Positions 15,670-27,545 of a stretch of 64,000 bases of DNA are shown here, piece by piece. The position numbers were made by a program, and so were the translations under genes. The DNA comes from Halichondria panicea (taxonomy: Eukaryota > Porifera > Demospongiae > Suberitida > Halichondriidae), in contig NC_087393.1 of the NCBI RefSeq assembly GCF_963675165.1, positions 4,790,702 through 4,854,701 on the forward strand. Direction: 5' to 3'. The notes beneath the pieces are model-generated. The model saw only the letters and a list, made by a program, of their open reading frames with translations. It made no database searches and had not been told where the DNA came from. Numbering within the stretch: position 1 is the stretch's first letter; each line of letters starts with the position of its first letter.

Positions 15670-18158
15670 TGGATACTGTTAAGTAAACTCAGTACACCTA
15701 TATACTCAACTTGAGGGTCAAAATATACAACCCTACCAGGAAAACAGGCATAACGATAACGGTGACAAGTATATGAAAAGTGACCTCCGACAGTCCACCC
15801 ACTCTAGATAGTGCAGCAATACATACCGTACAGCCCCTGCAACGCACACATGCACTTGGTACTACAGGCTGTACGGTCGTAGACACATAGGCTGGACTAT
15901 GTACGTACCTTCCAAACGCTCCGTATGTGTTGACAATCTTGAGAGAGTTGAAGGAAGTGTTCATGACTTGATGCTGAGAGAGGAGGTTTAGGACCACTGG
16001 GATGCTCAGGTAACCTAGCAACAATGCCACGCCCACATTGGACACTTGTCGAACGTAGTAGCCTGAAATAAAAAACGATTTTCACATGCATGCAATTACT
16101 AACAAGTACATTAAGATCTGGGCATATTTCTTAAAATGAGGCCTTTTGACAACTATCTTTGACTGCTCATAACTTTAGCATTCCCGCAAGTATCAGAGAA
16201 ATCGATACGCTGGATGACGAGCACTTTTTTAAACCACTAGGGGATTAATTTTTTGCTCCTAAGGCTAAACGATATATGAATCATAATATCTCCCATAGCA
16301 CTAGGAATGGTGTTCTTACCCAAAGGTTTAGCTGTTTCCTTCTTGGCCTCTTGTTGGAGTTGCACCACTTTCTCTTTAGTAGCTGCAGAGAAGAGCCATT
16401 GCAGGGAGAGGTCATCAAAGCAGAAGATGGCTGACAGAATGGTGAGCCAATTGAGGAAGCTTAGATTACCGCTGAGTATCAGCATCACCTACAGTACAAT
16501 CATTGTAAGTGGTAGCGGCGATTCACAATATTCAATCCCCAGATCTTAAGGTATGGCTGATAAAAACATCGAATAAATATCGTATAGCAGGTGAGTTTCA
16601 TGAGTAAACATTTTTTGCTTTTTAACAAGCACTGCATTGCATGCGTTCCAGTGAACCACGCCTGGGTAAAATTTTCGCTGAGGTCAGCTTGCCCACGAAA
16701 GTTACCCGCTATACGGTAGGCAGACTACAACAAGAGTGTTATGTTTATACCTGAAAGATGATCTGCACCACTCCACAGGTCAGTCTAAAAGGACGAGGGA
16801 GGAAGATGAGAAACGGAACCACTAACTCCACAAAATGGTTGCCCAGAGTCTCAAGCTTGTGCACAAAGGCAGGACTCTGATGGAGAAAGTAACTGAGAGG
16901 GTTGGGAACTGGCTGAGTCTGTAGGGAGTGAATAGTAGCAACTAACACCTTACACTAGTATACATGTATATACGTGCATGAGGAACAAATGGACACATTA
17001 TGATCACACTATAATACGTAACAGGAGTCCTGCACATAATTATTAGATTATTACCATCGCTGACCTCGTAATGATAGTCCATGCATGTCAAATCCCCCCA
17101 GCACTCGTCACCTCTGATCTTGATCAGTCCCTGTAAAATAAATAAAAAGTTTGATCTTTTCACCTAAATCAGTATTATTGTCTAAGCGTTCGTCCACTCA
17201 CAGCTCCTATCATGATTCTGAAGAGAAGCCATCTGTTGGCCCACACTGCTACCCAGGGAGTGGGTGTGCCTCGGGGAAACTGCCTCAGGCTGAATAGAGG
17301 CACCATGATCAACGCTAGGAAACCAATCTCAAGAAGCTGGACCTCCCAACCTGTGTGAAGGGACTGTGTGTGAAATGATAATACAATGTATAGCTATAAA
17401 TTCAGACAAAATATGAAATAAACGACAAGATGACTACTATCAGGATGTGTGTTGTGTGTATGTACAATAAAAATGACAAGTTCCAGTAGTGCAAGTTAGG
17501 CTGGAGAAAGCAGCAAAGGTGTGAGGTAGGCATCACTAACTCTCAAATACAACAACTACAGGGCAAGATGGACTAAATGACAAGACTACTGCCTTTTCAA
17601 GTTTGGAACTTCAATGCTGATAATGAAATCTCACAATACACTCTAGAGTCACATGAAATAATGCAGCAATTTGATTGGACGACTCACCAAAGGCATACCA
17701 AATCTGCCCCACGAATACAAGAGAGTGGTACAAAACTCTCAACACAACAAAGATGAGCACATTTCCTGAGCCCAGAAACAATAAGATGGCCGAGAGTGAT
17801 ATTCCGAGGTAAGCCACCAAGTCTAGAGTGAGGTCAACATAGTGTTCAGAGATCCACCAAAACAAACTGGGCCCTTTCAAGAATGCATCCATAGTAACAG
17901 TCGAGTTAGCGGGCACCTGAAATAGGTAAAAATATCATGAAGTAACCTGTTGGTCCATTTAATTTAGCGTAAATTTAGAGATTCGCAAATGCAAATGCAA
18001 AAATTGTGTAGCCTATTTATAAATTGAGAAAGAATGCACAATTGCTTCTCACTCACTTCCAGAGCCGTTCTGATTCTGGAATAGAACACTGGAATGGGGA
18101 GTAGACCGTTGGCACCGATAAGTTCCTTGTTCTGGTTCAGTGCCACCAGGAATGCTAC

Positions 18159-18202
<44 letters not shown>

Positions 18203-18410
18203 ATGTGTGTGTGCATGCATGTACTGAGCTGATTGACAGGTGCTCACAATAGACAAAGCCAATGGATCGAGTAAACACGATCCTGGTAAGCCAGTAGGTC
18301 CCAGCATCCATCTCAAGATGCTGCTCCACTGGAGCCTCTTTCTCTCTCACTTCATCTTCAGCAGGCTTTCTACTAGCAGCAACAGCTCGTCTTCGCACAG
18401 AGGAAGACAT
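14854..18410 (-). CDS. LMF1: Lipase maturation factor 1, multi-exon, intact copy
   Basis: Multi-pass ER membrane protein needed for folding and dimerisation of lipoprotein lipase and relatives. Start ATG is 18408-18410 (MSSSVRRRAVAASRKPAEDE). Right to left the exons give TYWLTRIVFTRSIGFVYC, VVAFLVALNQNKELIGANGL, SLFWWISEHYVDLTLDLVAY, GWEVQLLEIGFLALIMVPLF, WLLFRIMIGAGLIKIRGDEC then WGDLTCMDYHYE, TQPVPNPLSYFLHQSPAF, ILSGNLSFLNWLTILSAIFC, VVLNLLSQHQVMNTSFNSLK, CIISPYHYRLDWMMWFAAFQ and WWERKLIGPYIPVVA, to TGA 14854-14856. IKIRGDxCW and the MNTxFNSL/YHYRLDW blocks match LMF1. A (TG)n tract of about 88 bp (15580-15668) adjoins the exon ending near 15570. The 5' half, from 16818 rightward, was duplicated (see the pseudogenes near 27.7 and 33.8-35.6 kb); this is the only full copy. 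Confidence 0.95.
15580..15668. repeat. (TG)n microsatellite in an LMF1 intron
   Basis: About 88 bp of uninterrupted TG. Similar dinucleotide tracts occur at about 18166-18217, 46472-46560 and 48839-48956. Confidence 0.95.
16579..16718. mobile_element. MITE, GTATAGCG family, copy 2
   Basis: Starts ATCGTATAGCAGGTGAGTTT and ends GTTACCCGCTATACGGTA, about 140 bp, in an LMF1 intron just outside the duplicated segment. Confidence 0.65.
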
Positions 18411-18594
18411 CTCTCATGTCTCTTCACACCCTCAGCAGGTCCATGTGGGTATGGACTATCTTTCGAAAATTGGCCGCAAGATTTTAGCGGTAAAGATCAT
18501 TAGTGGAGGACACCTTTTATGGAGATGTGTCAAGTGCTGGAAGAGTTGTCCTGCAAAACACAAGCCATCACTGTTCTGCACTGCAGCAATAATT
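18411..18594. promoter_or_regulatory. Head-to-head region between LMF1 and the RTK-like gene remnant
   Basis: 184 bp separate the LMF1 ATG from the divergent signal-peptide exon at 18595. The same arrangement is kept in unit 3 (35554-35736). LMF1 still needs a promoter here. Confidence 0.45.
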
Positions 18595-18887
18595 ATGGAG
18601 ACTCGAGTTGTCCAGATTCTGCTGTTGTGTATTGTGTCCACCTGCTGGGGACAGCAAGGTAATCCTGTGCTTATTGATAGACTAGAGGTGCTATGAACTT
18701 GATTTTAATCAGATAGAACAGTTCTATCTATGTTTTAATTAACCTGAACAGCCTCACTGACCCTGGGCCCATGGAATCCTATTGTCACCACTAACAATAT
18801 GGAGATCCTCATCACTGACGTTGGAGAAGATGGTAGTCTTCCCTCTCCGGCTCACCTGTCACACTGACCTCACTACCTAGTATGGGA

Positions 18888-19003
18888 TCAGGTGGCTTAT
18901 ACGGCACCGGATGTGGAAACGCCCTAATTTTAGTTATTTTCCCTAAGCTAACCCGAACCCCTCCCCCTTCAAAATAACATCCGGTGCCGTATATGCCACC
19001 TGA
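18888..19003. mobile_element. 116-bp MITE inserted in a receptor exon (unit 1)
   Basis: The first 27 bases (TCAGGTGGCTTATACGGCAC...) are the reverse complement of the last 27 with one mismatch. GTATGG occurs on both sides (18880-18885 and 19013-19018) and may be the target duplication. The same insertion is at 36032-36147 in unit 3, so it predates the duplication. Confidence 0.75.
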
Positions 19004-19843
19004 CCCGGACCCGTATGGCTGAGAACAATGGTCAGGGAGGACTGGGACAGTGGACGTATCCTGACGGGAGTGTATTACTGAACACTGCTGCATTATACCA
19101 ACTCAACCTGGGTGAGTGGAACAAATTATTATCATTGCCGTACTTCTGTATATTATGTCAGCCACGTGTTCACCTTCTTCATGAGTTCATGAAACTACCT
19201 ATCCCCCTCCCCCTACAGTTGCACCAGTATGTTCTGGTAATCTCCAGGCCATTTAATGGTGGATCCAGACCAGTGGCCTCGGATGCAGCCAGTTACAAGT
19301 GCTTCAATCCCCACAAAAATTAACACCGACCACCATGTTGGTTTCATACACTCTGATTGGACTGTCAGTCAGTTAGGACTTGTGGGAGTTATGGAGCTCA
19401 TCAACAGCTGCAGTGTGTGAGCGCAGAGAATGCCTTAATGTATGCAATGGCAAGTACATAGAGATTGATCAATAATAATTATTGTGACTCATGCATATAT
19501 ATACTCCATATTTTGCAGATGGTCATTAATTGGTGTGGCACTGTAAGAGCTGCATGGTGACTGTGGGTGTATACCCCTAGGCCCTATATATATGGGAAGA
19601 TTCAGACGAGGACCTCTATACTTATATGGAATGGTGAGAATTTCCTGTTCTCAGCACTGCGCCCACAATATATGAGTGTAGGCTTACTGTATACTTAAAC
19701 TGTTTGTAATACCACCACAAAGATACTGAAGTTATTCTATATGACAACCACAATCATGTTTACTGTATATACCCAGCTGTTTGTAACTGTCTGCACCGTC
19801 TATATATGCATGGCAACCCACATGCACCTGTTACATTGAGATC

Positions 19844-20758
19844 TACGGTGGCCCTGAGTGCTACTCTAGTTGGGAGTTGGCAGTTGCTAGTTGGGTGTTG
19901 GTAGTTGGCAGTTGGCAGTTAGCAGTTGGGAGTTGGCAGTTGGTAGTTGGGAGTTGGCAGTTGGGAGTTCGTGACCTTTAAACTTTGTAACGAACTAATG
20001 CCAGGAATTATTCTGTTTCTCTAAGCCTTCATTGATGGGGGCAAGCCCTACCTAATGTACATTGTATAGTGGACACACGTTAGCTGTCTGAGGCCAGCAA
20101 AGACTACATCTTCTACACCAGTTAGCAAATGTTGTATATATAGATCTTTGCACTGCCTCTAATCGTTTAACCATAACTTTAAATGGCCTCAATAGAATTA
20201 AAAGTGCCATGCAAAACCTGTTTCTATATTGCCCCCCCCCCTCCCCACTGCATGGGATCCGGGAATATAGGTGCATGGGGATTAGACTTGAAATTACCTC
20301 CCTACCTAGATGTGTACATATAAGATTAATATTGCCGTCTTAGGCCAGCTAGATATCTATTGGTGTCAGTATCATAATTTTAACTTACATAAAAGCCGGC
20401 TAATGTTGAAAGGTTACGAACTGCCAACTACCAACTCCCAACTACCAACTCCCAACTGCCAACTCCCAACTACCAACTCCCAACTGCCAACTGCCAACTC
20501 CCAACTCCCAACTCCCAACTGCCAACTGCCAACTACGCGTTTGAACTATCAATCAGCAACTGCGAACTACCAACTACGCATTTGAACTATCTTAGTAGCA
20601 ACTGCGAACTACCAACTACGCATTTGAACTATCTTAGTAGCAACTGCGAACTACCAACTACGCATTTGAACTATCAAGTAGCAACTGCGAACTATCAACT
20701 AGGCATTTGAACTATCAAGTATGAACTATCAACTAGAGTAGCACTCAGGGCCACCGTA
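19844..20758. mobile_element. Foldback-type transposon with heptamer arrays (unit 1)
   Basis: Perfect 29-bp terminal inverted repeats (19844-19872 and 20730-20758, beginning TACGGTGGCCCTGAGTGCTA) enclose subterminal arrays: a left array of AGTTGGC/AGTTGGG/AGTTGGT heptamers (about 19866-19970), its reverse complement on the right (about 20418-20532), then about four 41-bp repeats containing ACTACGCATTTGAACTATC (about 20533-20700). The middle has no coding capacity. Unit 2 carries the empty site near 28408. Flanking GAGATC on the left and AGAGATC on the right may be the target duplication. Confidence 0.8.
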
Positions 20759-20945
20759 GAGATCCTATATCTACACTGTGTGTACATCAATACACAGATA
20801 CTGTAGTATGGCAACTGCATGTTGTTACAGCTTGACCACTATTTTCACTATTGATATATTTTAAGCCTGAGTGTGTTCTTTCCCTTGCAGAACTCATGCT
20901 GGACTGTTGGAGGAGGAATCCAGTGGATTGCTCTGTCATCCATGA

Positions 20946-22050
20946 GAAGCTGGCCTATTCATGAGTTCATAATTAGTTTGATTGTCATGTTGCTTCTTTA
21001 ATATACCACATGCATGCATGCTTGAGCTACATCATATTATACATATTACATGCATGTACGTACGTACATGTGTCTCTTTATATGCATGGCTCTCTATGGC
21101 TCTATGTATAATTATAATTATGATCATTTGTGTGCTATTTTCACTGCAGAATCTGTTGGCCGGTCGGTCGCTCAATCAATTACTGTTCTATATAGCACTA
21201 ACACTCGTCATGACACTCCAAACCTTTTATTGATCGTTTCTCAATCACGCTTCATCTATTTTTTTGACCGTATATAGTGATTTGCTTTTAGTTTTATCTT
21301 CATGCAGTGTTTTTTCTTCAGTGTCTCAATCATCTCTCTTGTTATCTTATCAAACAGTGTGTCAAGCTAGTCCATATAGGACTTAAATGAAAAACCACAA
21401 CTTTGTGGATGTGGTATTCCTATTCATTATTATCTATCTATCAAGTTGTGTTACACATTTGGACTCTTGAAATTTTAACTGCATTGATTAACAGCAAAAT
21501 AATAGGTAATTATATAGTACTGGCTAATACTAACTCTAACAATATCACACCTAATAAGCAGACACGATTTTATGTATGCAATTCAAGTTGCATGATAATG
21601 TGTACAATATTAACAAAATTATTTACAAGCTAGGCTGCATTCTTGTACATGCACAAAGTCAATGTGTTTAATGGAGATATCAAACAAATTAAGTTGTCTC
21701 ATCACTACTCACCACCGGCTGCAGTGAAATGGGAAAGTTTAATTCAATGATGTATATATATATATATACATGTATACTACAATTATATACTTCACCTGCA
21801 GTTCAGTCTCTGGAAGAGGACTATGTAAGTCGCATATCACGGCGTGGTCCCCACTGACGTAGAAAAATGTTAATGAGCATGGTTGAGAGTAAACCAGGGT
21901 ACTACCAGGATCAAGAGTATACATGTACTCCTGGTACCACGCAATAAAGAAACTTGGAATAAAATCAAAAATGTGCATGTATTATTAATTGTACAAAAAC
22001 AAAAATATACACATATTCAAGGTATATAGTAGCCAATCTTCTCATTCCTC
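20946..22050. other. Non-coding spacer in unit 1
   Basis: Homologous to 22770-23550, 28620-29570 and 38075-38800. It has many ATGCATGCA and AT tracts. An inverted pair (GTACTACCAGGATCAAGAGT against ATGTACTCCTGGTAC) lies near 21898-21940. No gene is supported. Confidence 0.5.
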
Positions 22051-22054
22051 TTAA

Positions 22055-22770
22055 CACAAACAATCACCATGTTGGTTTACATACACTCTGATTGGAGTGT
22101 CGGTCAGTTAGGACTTGTGGGAGTTATGGAGCTCATCAACAGCTGCAGTGTGTGAGCGCAAAGAAATAGTTGAATGCCTTAATGTATGTATATACATGTA
22201 TATCAATCTATATGTGCAAGTACATTATATAGATTGATCAATTGTGACCCATGCATATATATACTCAATATTTTGCAGACTGGTCGTTGGTGTGGCACTG
22301 CATGTAAGAGCTGGTGACTGTGCATGGGGGTACCCCTATAGACCCTATATATGAGAAGATTCAGACCGAGAACCTCTACTTATATGGAATGGCGAGAATT
22401 CCCTGTTCTCAGCACTGCACCCACAATAAATGAGAGTGTACGGCTTACTGTATATACTTATACTGTTTGTAATACCACCACAAAGATACTGAAGTTATTC
22501 TATGGCAACCACAATCATGTTTACTGTATGCCCAGCTGTTTGTAACTGTCTGCACAGATACACTGCACCTGTTTAAAACCTCTACCTGTTGTTACAGCTT
22601 GACCACTATTTTCACTATTGATATAAGCCTATAAGTGTGTTCTTTCCCTTGCAGACATGAACTCGTGCTGGACTGTTGGAGGAGGATTGCACACACACTT
22701 CTCTGTCATCCATGAGAAGCTTGAAGACCTTACCAATTCTAAAAATAATGATGAGTTCATATTATATATA
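22055..22770 (+). pseudogene. Second truncated kinase remnant in unit 1
   Basis: Repeats the 3' part of the unit 1 kinase remnant (from the 19.33 kb equivalent) without the signal-peptide and ectodomain exons. The terminal exon after CCTTGCAG (about 22655) shows LDCWRR, then a shift, then FSVIHEKLEDLTNS, which completes the kinase C-terminal motif seen only in part in the other copies. Not translatable as one frame. Confidence 0.5.
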
Positions 22771-23549
22771 AGTTCATTATACTAGATTGTCATGTTGCTT
22801 CTTTAATATACCACATGCATGCTTGATTAACAAAGGTGTTTAGAGCTTAACTCTATTACATAATTACGTACATATGTCTCTATATTATTATATGCATGGC
22901 TCTATGTGTATGATCATTAATTGTGTGCTATTTTCACTGCAGAATCTGTTAGCCAATTGCTCAATCAATTACTGTCCTATAGATATAGCACCAACACTCG
23001 TCATGACACTCCAAATGTTTTATTGTCAATTCCGCTTCATCTATTTTCTTGACCGTGGTGATTTACTTCAGTGTCTCAATTATATCTCTTTTGTTGTGTG
23101 TCAAGCTAGTCTATAATTATAGGACCCACATGAAAAGCCATAAATTTGTGCCGATGTGGTATTCCTATTCATTATTTATCTATCAAGTCGTGTTACACAT
23201 GCACGCATTTGGACTAAATTAAGAAGATTAACTGGACAATTGCATTGATTAACAGACAAAATAAAGGTATATAGTACTGGGTAATACACTAATGGACTCT
23301 TGATAATTATCACAACAATATCACAACAATATCACATAAGCAGACAAGATTTTTTGCATGCAGTTCAAGTTGCATAACGTGTACTACAAAAAATTATTTA
23401 CAAGGCTGCATTCTTGTTCATGCACAAAGTCAAATGTGTTTGATGGAGATAATAAACAAATTAAGTTGTCTCATCACTACTCACCACCGGCTGCAGTGAA
23501 ATGGGAAAATTTAATTCATATTTATACATGTATACAATATATTCTACAA

Positions 23550-26350
23550 TTACTTTAATACCTGATGTTCGGACACTTGATCAGGACCAGGGAAGGGAGT
23601 GCCGTCTCTGGAATACGATTGTGGAGAGAAGACACCACTTACCTATATATATAACCAAAAGAATAACCTCTATATACTTTTCAGACCATGCAGACCCGCA
23701 TGAACTGATGACTATGTATATATAATGGTTACACGCTTGCATGCATGTAAATGTTTTAAATGTGAGTTTCTTAGAGCCAATAATTATATGATAATTATAT
23801 GCATCGTATATATATTACCTCGATGTGGTGGTCTCTCTGAGACGGTTTAATCCCTTGCGTGTCAGGAAAATCTCTGTGTTTATAGCCATGTACTAGCAAA
23901 GATACTGCATGTGTGTTGTTGCTGCGTTGGGCTTTATGAAGCATTGTCCTTTCGTTCGAATCGGTGTATATTTTATTAATGTCAACTCCATTTTTTTCCA
24001 TTAAATCTAGCACTACTCTAAACGTATCCAACTCGTTACGATCATATGGAATACAGTTCATGAGATAGTGAAAAGGTGTGTGATCCTCTTTATCCAGAAC
24101 TTGCATAGCAGGAAGGATATCGTGTTGAACTTGTTTACATGCGTCAATAACGATGTCAAGGAACCATGACCACATACCCTCTCTACAAGCAATGTGGAGA
24201 AGAGTGTTACTTCGGTCACCCAGATTAAACTTGATTCCTGTCAGATTGGATAGAACATTGTGCTGAACACACAGGTTAAACAGTAGCTTGACTGCTGCAC
24301 GGTGTTGCATTTCGAAAGCTAATTCGATGGGAGTTTTTCCATTACCGTTTTTTGCACGCAGAATATAACTAATTTGCTGAGAATCTCCCTTGACGAAAAG
24401 ACCTATCTTGTTTTGATTGACTCTAATCCCACTCTGAATAGCACTATGAACTGGCAAATCTTCATCCTTATCCGTTTTAACAAGTTGTTCGGGAGGCATC
24501 TTAGAAATCATTTTCTGCATTCTTTCAAAAGTGAAAGATGTACTGCTCCTAGCTAGGCCATGAGTTGCAGTTCCTCGGAATTTCTTATCAAGTTTGTCAA
24601 TTGAGTCTTGATACGTGTACCTCACATTGAGGGGATTATCATCCACCAGATCATCATAGTTTTCTTTTAGCCACGTCTCCCACTTTAGACCCTGTATATA
24701 ATTATATATATACATAATATACTATAGAGCACTGTATATAGTGATATATCCTCGACAGTTGACATCTCACAACCATGACGTGCTGTTGTACAAATTATGC
24801 AAACAACATGCAGTACATATAATATATATAATTATATATATATATATGCATGGGCGTTTCTAGAAAGTGCACAAAGCAGAGGGGTGCTGAAGTTTAACCT
24901 TGCGCAAGGTATGACCTCACATTGATTAGGTTGCGCCTTTTGTGGAATTCTATTTAACGTGACTTTGTAACTAGAGCACTGAATTTGTGCTAACCCTGGA
25001 CTATTTCACGTCTCACAACCAAGCAGGTAACGATACGATACGTACATGAACATGGAAGAGCTGCAATTACCTAAACATTGTAATGCAACTAACCTACTCA
25101 CACAGTCTACAATAATTATACTTATGTTACCATACCTCTGATGCTTTCTCGTATTTCCAGAGATCTGATAGGAGAAACTCGTGCTCAGACAGGCGAACAA
25201 CATTTTCGACTTTATCCTGCATTAATAGGATCTTGCATAAAGCTTAAGTGTATGGTACTAGTGAATGATGTGTATATAGATCTACATGTACTTAAGTTGA
25301 ACAACTTTCCATAGATATGTTTAAACATCAGGCCCGGATCTAGGGGGTGGATTTCAGGGGTCGCAACCCCCCAACACTAACAAAAACTAGCTTAACCTAC
25401 ACTCGTGTTGCTTGTGGCTATGAGCAATGTGGTTAACAGGGCTGCATCCAGGATTTTGGATCAGGGGGGGCGAATTGGGCAATTTAAAAATGTAGGAGGG
25501 GTGAAGTCATCAGAATTATAGCAGTACAAATGAATCTGCCAGATCCTAGGGGGGGGGGGCGAATTACCCCCCTCGCCCCCCCTCAATGAAGGCCTGATTA
25601 ACTTACAAGCTGTGAACTACTATCTGTTGACATGAGTACAAGTCCAGGACACACTAAGTATATTATAGTAAATACACATTCATTCCACACATGTATTATG
25701 TATATACATGACAAGGCACCTAGCTGTAGTAGACAGTTAGATTTGTAAGTATATTTTGTGCACGTTTACTATGATGTCAATTTCAATTAAGAGGCATGGT
25801 CAAATTTTGCGCGCGCTTTTGTTTTATAACCCCCCTATAAATTTTTGCCTGAGCCCCCGAATATCCTCATAATTAGACTCACTGATATACCCTCGACAGC
25901 AACACAACCATGACACGCTGTTGTACAAATTATGCGGCAAAAAACATGCAGTACACATGCACATATATAATTATATATATATACGTTCCTCGCACAAGGT
26001 ATGACCATTAATTAGGTTGCGCCTTTTGTGGAATTCTGTTTAACGTGACTTATAGTAATAACAGTTAAGAGCCAGGGTTGCAAGTTTGTGTATAATTATA
26101 GAATAGAAATTACCTTTTCTAATAACACTCTGTGAGGGAAAGCAAAACATGGGGAGAGGCATCATCATAAAATATTCGTAAATAGTGTGCACGAAAGTAA
26201 CCCTAATAAAAATGCACACTGTATATACGAAGTACAAACCTCTTCACTCTGACTCAGAGTCTGAGTCTCACTTGGGATGGTAGAGCTAGCCTGTGATGTT
26301 TGGTTCTGGTCCTGATCATCAAGCACCGGAGATATCGATGGTGTGGCCAT
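23550..26350 (-). CDS. Ankyrin-repeat protein 1 of a local family
   Basis: Predicted exons right to left are 26350 to about 26240 (MATPSISPVLDDQDQNQTSQ...SEE), about 25218-25138 (DKVENVVRLSEHEFLLSDLW...), about 24692-23817 (the main exon, starting GLKWETWLKENYDDLV) and about 23637-23550 (VSGVFSPQSYSRDGTPFPGP...). All internal borders are phase 0 GT-AG. ATG 26348-26350 is preferred over an upstream ATG because paralogue 3 keeps only this Met. The main exon has ankyrin-like units (GKTPIELAFEMQHRAAVKLL, SNTLLHIACREGMWSWFLDI, HTPFHYLMNC, RTMLHKAQRSNNTHAVSLLV). No other domain is recognised, and the Ser/Gln-rich ends look disordered. The main exon ends earlier than in paralogue 2, at HHIE. Function unknown; the frame is open. 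Confidence 0.75.
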
Positions 26351-26359
26351 TCTAGATAA

Positions 26360-27545
26360 ATTCACAAAAAAGAGTTGACAAAAACTGTTCTTGGCATTGA
26401 TTGGCTTCTCTATCTGGCATGCGCATAGCCTTCTTTTCCAGGCCAGAGTCTAGTTAGCCACGAGACCAGTAATCGGCCTAGATTCGAGGCTAGAGTCTAG
26501 CCATCAACCAACTTCTTCTATTAAAAAAAATCGGCCTGGGACCGAGACTAGCATGCACAATGCTGGAAGAGCCACGCCCATAAAAAAATTTATGTTAGGC
26601 CGTGTTTTCTCCATTGTAACCATCACAGGCACTTCCGTACCGGTATATTAGAGAAATATCGTCCTGGAAATGGCCGTGTGGTTGGGTAAGAAACTTTGTT
26701 GTTTTGGTGTGTGTTCATAGCAGCAGGTATAACTTCCAGGAAAAAACAATTGTGTATTAATATTAATTTTATAAGTCATTTTCGTGGCGTTTGGTATTCG
26801 TGCTCAGGGAGTCAACCTTTTGCCCCCCCCTCCCCCGAAAGTTACTCGATATACATTATTAGGTTAATTAGAGGTCAATTTGAAAACTCAAAGAGAGAAA
26901 AACTGTATTTTATATGCATACATTGTCTAGGTGCTACCAAGGGCGTATACACAGAAGATTCTCTGTATATGCCCTTGGTGCTACAAAATGAAATTATAAT
27001 AAGGAGGAAAAATTACAAGAGGGGAAAATTGAATACGTGCTATGATTGTTTGTCTGTATTTCTGGCTTTCCTTTTTGCCATCCATTCATTGAGAGTGTCT
27101 GCCATTTCTGTGATTGACCAGTCGGGTCCTCCAGGTAGTAGGTCCTGCTCGGCTGCAGGGGTGGGGAGGGGACGAGACAGAGAGTATTAATACCCTCGGC
27201 AAGTTTACATGAGGATTAACCTAAAGACTACACATGGGCTGGGTAGGAATAGAGCAATTTCCTCAGCAAGTTTGCTACGAAACAATCAAAATTAACCTAA
27301 GAACAATACATAGGCTGCAGGTAGAGCTACAATAAAGTATGTATAAGCTAGGCACTGGAGTGTGCTTACTATAGTCAGTCATGCAGACAAAATGCACTTC
27401 ATTTTCGCCTATAAACTCCAGTTCTTGACCTCTATGGTCATATAGAGTCTGACAGAGGCACCTCTCCCTTGAGGTCCATATTGACACATAGTAGAGCTTT
27501 GGCTTGTCAGTCAAAATGAACGTCGCCTCTTACTGAACAGACCCT
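26360..27545 (-). pseudogene. Copy of the PDPK1 3' end, unit 1, frameshifted
   Basis: Sequence at about 27040-27160 matches the last PDPK1 exon (SRTYYLEDPTGQSQKW) but lacks one base after QKW. Sequence at about 27380-27530 matches the PH-domain exon (TDKPKLYYV) but has a short deletion after YYV and lacks the KNWKIFFVHT end. The copy is transcriptionally downstream of duplicated LMF1 exons, not of a kinase domain. It also carries the 39-bp insertion at 26938-26976. Bases 26360-26640 are the 5' flank of ankyrin gene 1. Confidence 0.8.
26930..26984. mobile_element. 39-bp hAT-like micro-element with 8-bp target duplication (unit 1)
   Basis: GGTGCTAC repeats at 26930-26937 and 26977-26984 and encloses a 39-bp near-palindrome that begins CAAGGGCGTATACA and ends TGTATATGCCCTT. 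The intact PDPK1 3' flank at 44998-45005 has a single GGTGCTAC with no insert, which is the empty site. Unit 2 has the same insertion at 33065-33119. Confidence 0.8.

Larger units (their letters stand above)
18595..20945 (+). pseudogene. Decayed sponge-type receptor tyrosine kinase, unit 1 copy
   Basis: Exon 1 (18595-18658) encodes an intact signal peptide, METRVVQILLLCIVSTCWGQ, with a GT donor. An exon from 18752 gives SLTLGPWNPIVTTNNMEILI then TDVGEDGSLPSP, before frame loss and a MITE insertion (18888-19003). The exon resumes with NGQGGLGQWTYPDGSVLLNT, an extracellular domain type I associate with sponge receptors. Further right, broken frames recall kinase subdomain IX (GLVGVMELINSCSV, in the manner of SDVWSFGxxMWELI) near 19340-19430. 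At 20890-20945, ELMLDCWRRNPVD resembles the end of a tyrosine kinase domain, but the following RPxF region is deleted. Stops and frameshifts make a working protein unlikely. The kinase call rests mainly on the LMLDCWRRNP motif. Confidence 0.6.

Noticed and set aside
19866-20532. CRISPR-like array of short regular repeats
   Set aside because: The heptamers have no unique spacers, the two arrays are mutually inverted, and they sit inside transposon ends.
20310-20585. 91-codon plus-strand frame with TNSQLPT repeats, also at 37476-37703
   Set aside because: It reads the heptamer array of the foldback element.
24374-24556. Short plus-strand frames opposite each ankyrin gene (also 30493-30675 and 41972-42154)
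   Set aside because: They are antisense to the coding exon and kept only because the sense frame is conserved.
26116-26131. 16-nt micro-exon between ankyrin exons 1 and 2
   Set aside because: Including it shifts the frame to an immediate stop, whereas direct joining of exons 1 and 2 keeps phase 0. Ankyrin gene 3 has no equivalent.
26696-27190. 164-codon plus-strand frame, repeated at 32831-33325
   Set aside because: It runs antisense through the duplicated PDPK1 3' exon. It is conserved between the two units only because they are recent copies.
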